Below, in pieces: positions 63,294-64,000 of a stretch of 64,000 nt of DNA (the first letter of the stretch is position 1; the number at the start of each line of letters is the position of its first letter). The DNA comes from Oxalobacteraceae bacterium OTU3CINTB1 (GTDB taxonomy: Bacteria > Pseudomonadota > Gammaproteobacteria > Burkholderiales > Burkholderiaceae_D), in contig CP099652.1 in assembly GCA_024123955.1 (NCBI GenBank), positions 2,108,001-2,172,000 of the forward strand. The letters are read 5' to 3'. Made by a program: the position numbers and the translations under genes. A model generated the notes under the pieces. It was not told where the DNA came from. It was given only the letters and a program-made list of their open reading frames with translations, and made no database searches.

Positions 63294-63695
63294 TCAGGCG
63301 CCCGCCTTGCCGGAGTTGTCAGTGTTGTCAATGATCAGCGCCAGGGTGACCTTGCGGCCTTCGCCCATCAGGATGTTGTAGGTGCGGCAGGCGGCCTGGC
63401 TGTCCATGCATTCGACGCCGATGCGGCGCATCGTCAGCGCGGCCGTCAGGCGCGGGTGGATGAAGCGCTGTTTGACGCCGGTGCCGAGGATGACGACGTC
63501 CGGCGCATCGGCGCCGATGATGTCGAAATGCTCGGCGGTGAGGGATTCGAAGGTCGGCGCCGGCCAGGCGCGCGGCTCGGTTTCCGGCAGCACGATCAGG
63601 CTGTAGTTGTAGCGCTGGGCGTTGATCTCGACCCCGGTTTCATCGTAGCCGGTGACGGTTTGGTACTTTTTGGTATCGCTTGCGTGGAGCTTCAT
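63294..63695 (-). CDS. Mth938-like domain protein (DUF498)
   Basis: A 133-residue protein of the Mth938/Xcc1710 family. The signature PDVVILGTGVKQRFIHPRL and the following MDSQAACRTYNILMGEGRKVTLALI are complete. Bacterial members are often linked to protein export or respiratory complex assembly, but the role is unsettled. Its stop lies 28 bases before the formyltransferase start. Confidence 0.88.
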   Translation of the reverse strand: MKLHASDTKKYQTVTGYDETGVEINAQRYNYSLIVLPETEPRAWPAPTFESLTAEHFDIIGADAPDVVILGTGVKQRFIHPRLTAALTMRRIGVECMDSQAACRTYNILMGEGRKVTLALIIDNTDNSGKAGA

Positions 63696-63900
63696 GGTGG
63701 TATCTGCTATTTGATGGCTTGTCTAAGCGTTATTAGTAGCATTGTAGCCTTTTTCAAGGGGCGCTTCGCCGTTTCGCCCCGCCAGAGGTTGATTAAACGG
63801 GTGGCTTTCGGCAGAATGGTTCTTTTCGCATTGCAGCACAGGCCGCCATCGCGTTTTTGGCAGGCCACAGCGGTTTGCCTCACCAAGACAGGATTTTATT

Positions 63901-64000
63901 TTGCGACCGATTCAAAAATCGAACAAACTGGCGGAAGTCTGCTACGAGATCCGCGGCCCGGTGCCGGAAAAAGCCCGGCAAATGGAAGAAGAAGGCCACA
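63901..64000 (+). CDS. alaA: Alanine aminotransferase-type PLP enzyme, N-terminal fragment (cut by window end)
   Basis: From a TTG at 63901 the frame reads MRPIQKSNKLAEVCYEIRG and PVPEKARQMEEEGH, the N-terminus of AlaA-type aminotransferases that make alanine from pyruvate and glutamate. AGGA lies about 9 bases upstream. In related genomes this gene precedes hom and thrC; the rest lies beyond the window. The 205-base gap before it shows nothing definite. Confidence 0.85.
   Translation, partial: MRPIQKSNKLAEVCYEIRGPVPEKARQMEEEGH

Overview
The window looks like chromosome from a high-GC betaproteobacterium of the Oxalobacteraceae (Massilia, Duganella or Janthinobacterium type). The basis is gene order and protein style: trpB-trpA-accD-folC-SPOR-cvpA-purF, rpsF-priB-rpsR-rplI-dnaB, pit with its PhoU-like partner, and several two-partner secretion and signalling genes typical of that family. 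This genus-level call is inference. No rRNA, tRNA, CRISPR array, insertion sequence or prophage was seen.

Region by region: 1-10 kb holds biosynthetic genes (tryptophan, malonyl-CoA, folate, purine, a Cys/Met-type PLP enzyme) with a BrnT-type toxin-antitoxin pair inserted between trpA and accD. 10-19 kb holds lexA with two SOS boxes, a large exported DUF5695-like protein, the ribosomal/primosomal operon, dnaB and a phosphate uptake pair. 18.6-25.3 kb is patchier: a membrane protein fused to an AbrB/VapB-type DNA-binding domain, a scarred VapB/MFS remnant, ycaO, a phosphoesterase, a GNAT, a stand-alone cyanophycin-synthetase N-domain and a metallo-beta-lactamase-fold enzyme. 25.5-42.4 kb is a cyclic-nucleotide and surface-adhesin block: a GAF/HD-GYP protein, a CHASE2 adenylate cyclase, two large TpsA exoproteins flanking one TpsB transporter, and a secreted FecR-domain protein.

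42.4-48.9 kb (minus strand) is a histidine kinase and sigma-54 response regulator followed by a four-gene operon (proline-rich exported peptide, exported small beta-barrel-like protein, ion-transporter-superfamily permease, MFS permease). A sigma-54 promoter and upstream palindromes sit in the gap between regulator and operon, so the target of the two-component system can be read from the sequence. 49-51.7 kb is copA-cueR; a matching CueR-type promoter lies 9 kb away in front of a copZ-like chaperone.

51.7-57.0 kb is the most unusual locus: a cobalamin riboswitch with its own terminator controls a TolQ/ExbB-like channel protein, a DUF2149 (ExbD-like) protein and a 1369-residue CobN-like chelatase anchored in the inner membrane at both ends. 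This is the arrangement of the HmuU-HmuV-HmuS haem dechelatase genes of Bacteroidota, but here under vitamin B12 control and without an adjacent receptor, which suggests a periplasmic, proton-motive-force-linked corrinoid or cobalt handling machine. The window ends with TauE/SafE, GST, copZ, an orphan HicB-like gene, PhoH, Bcp, a formyltransferase lacking a key Asp, an Mth938-like protein and the start of an AlaA-type aminotransferase. Three copies of a GGCGGATTA-based palindromic repeat are scattered through intergenic positions.
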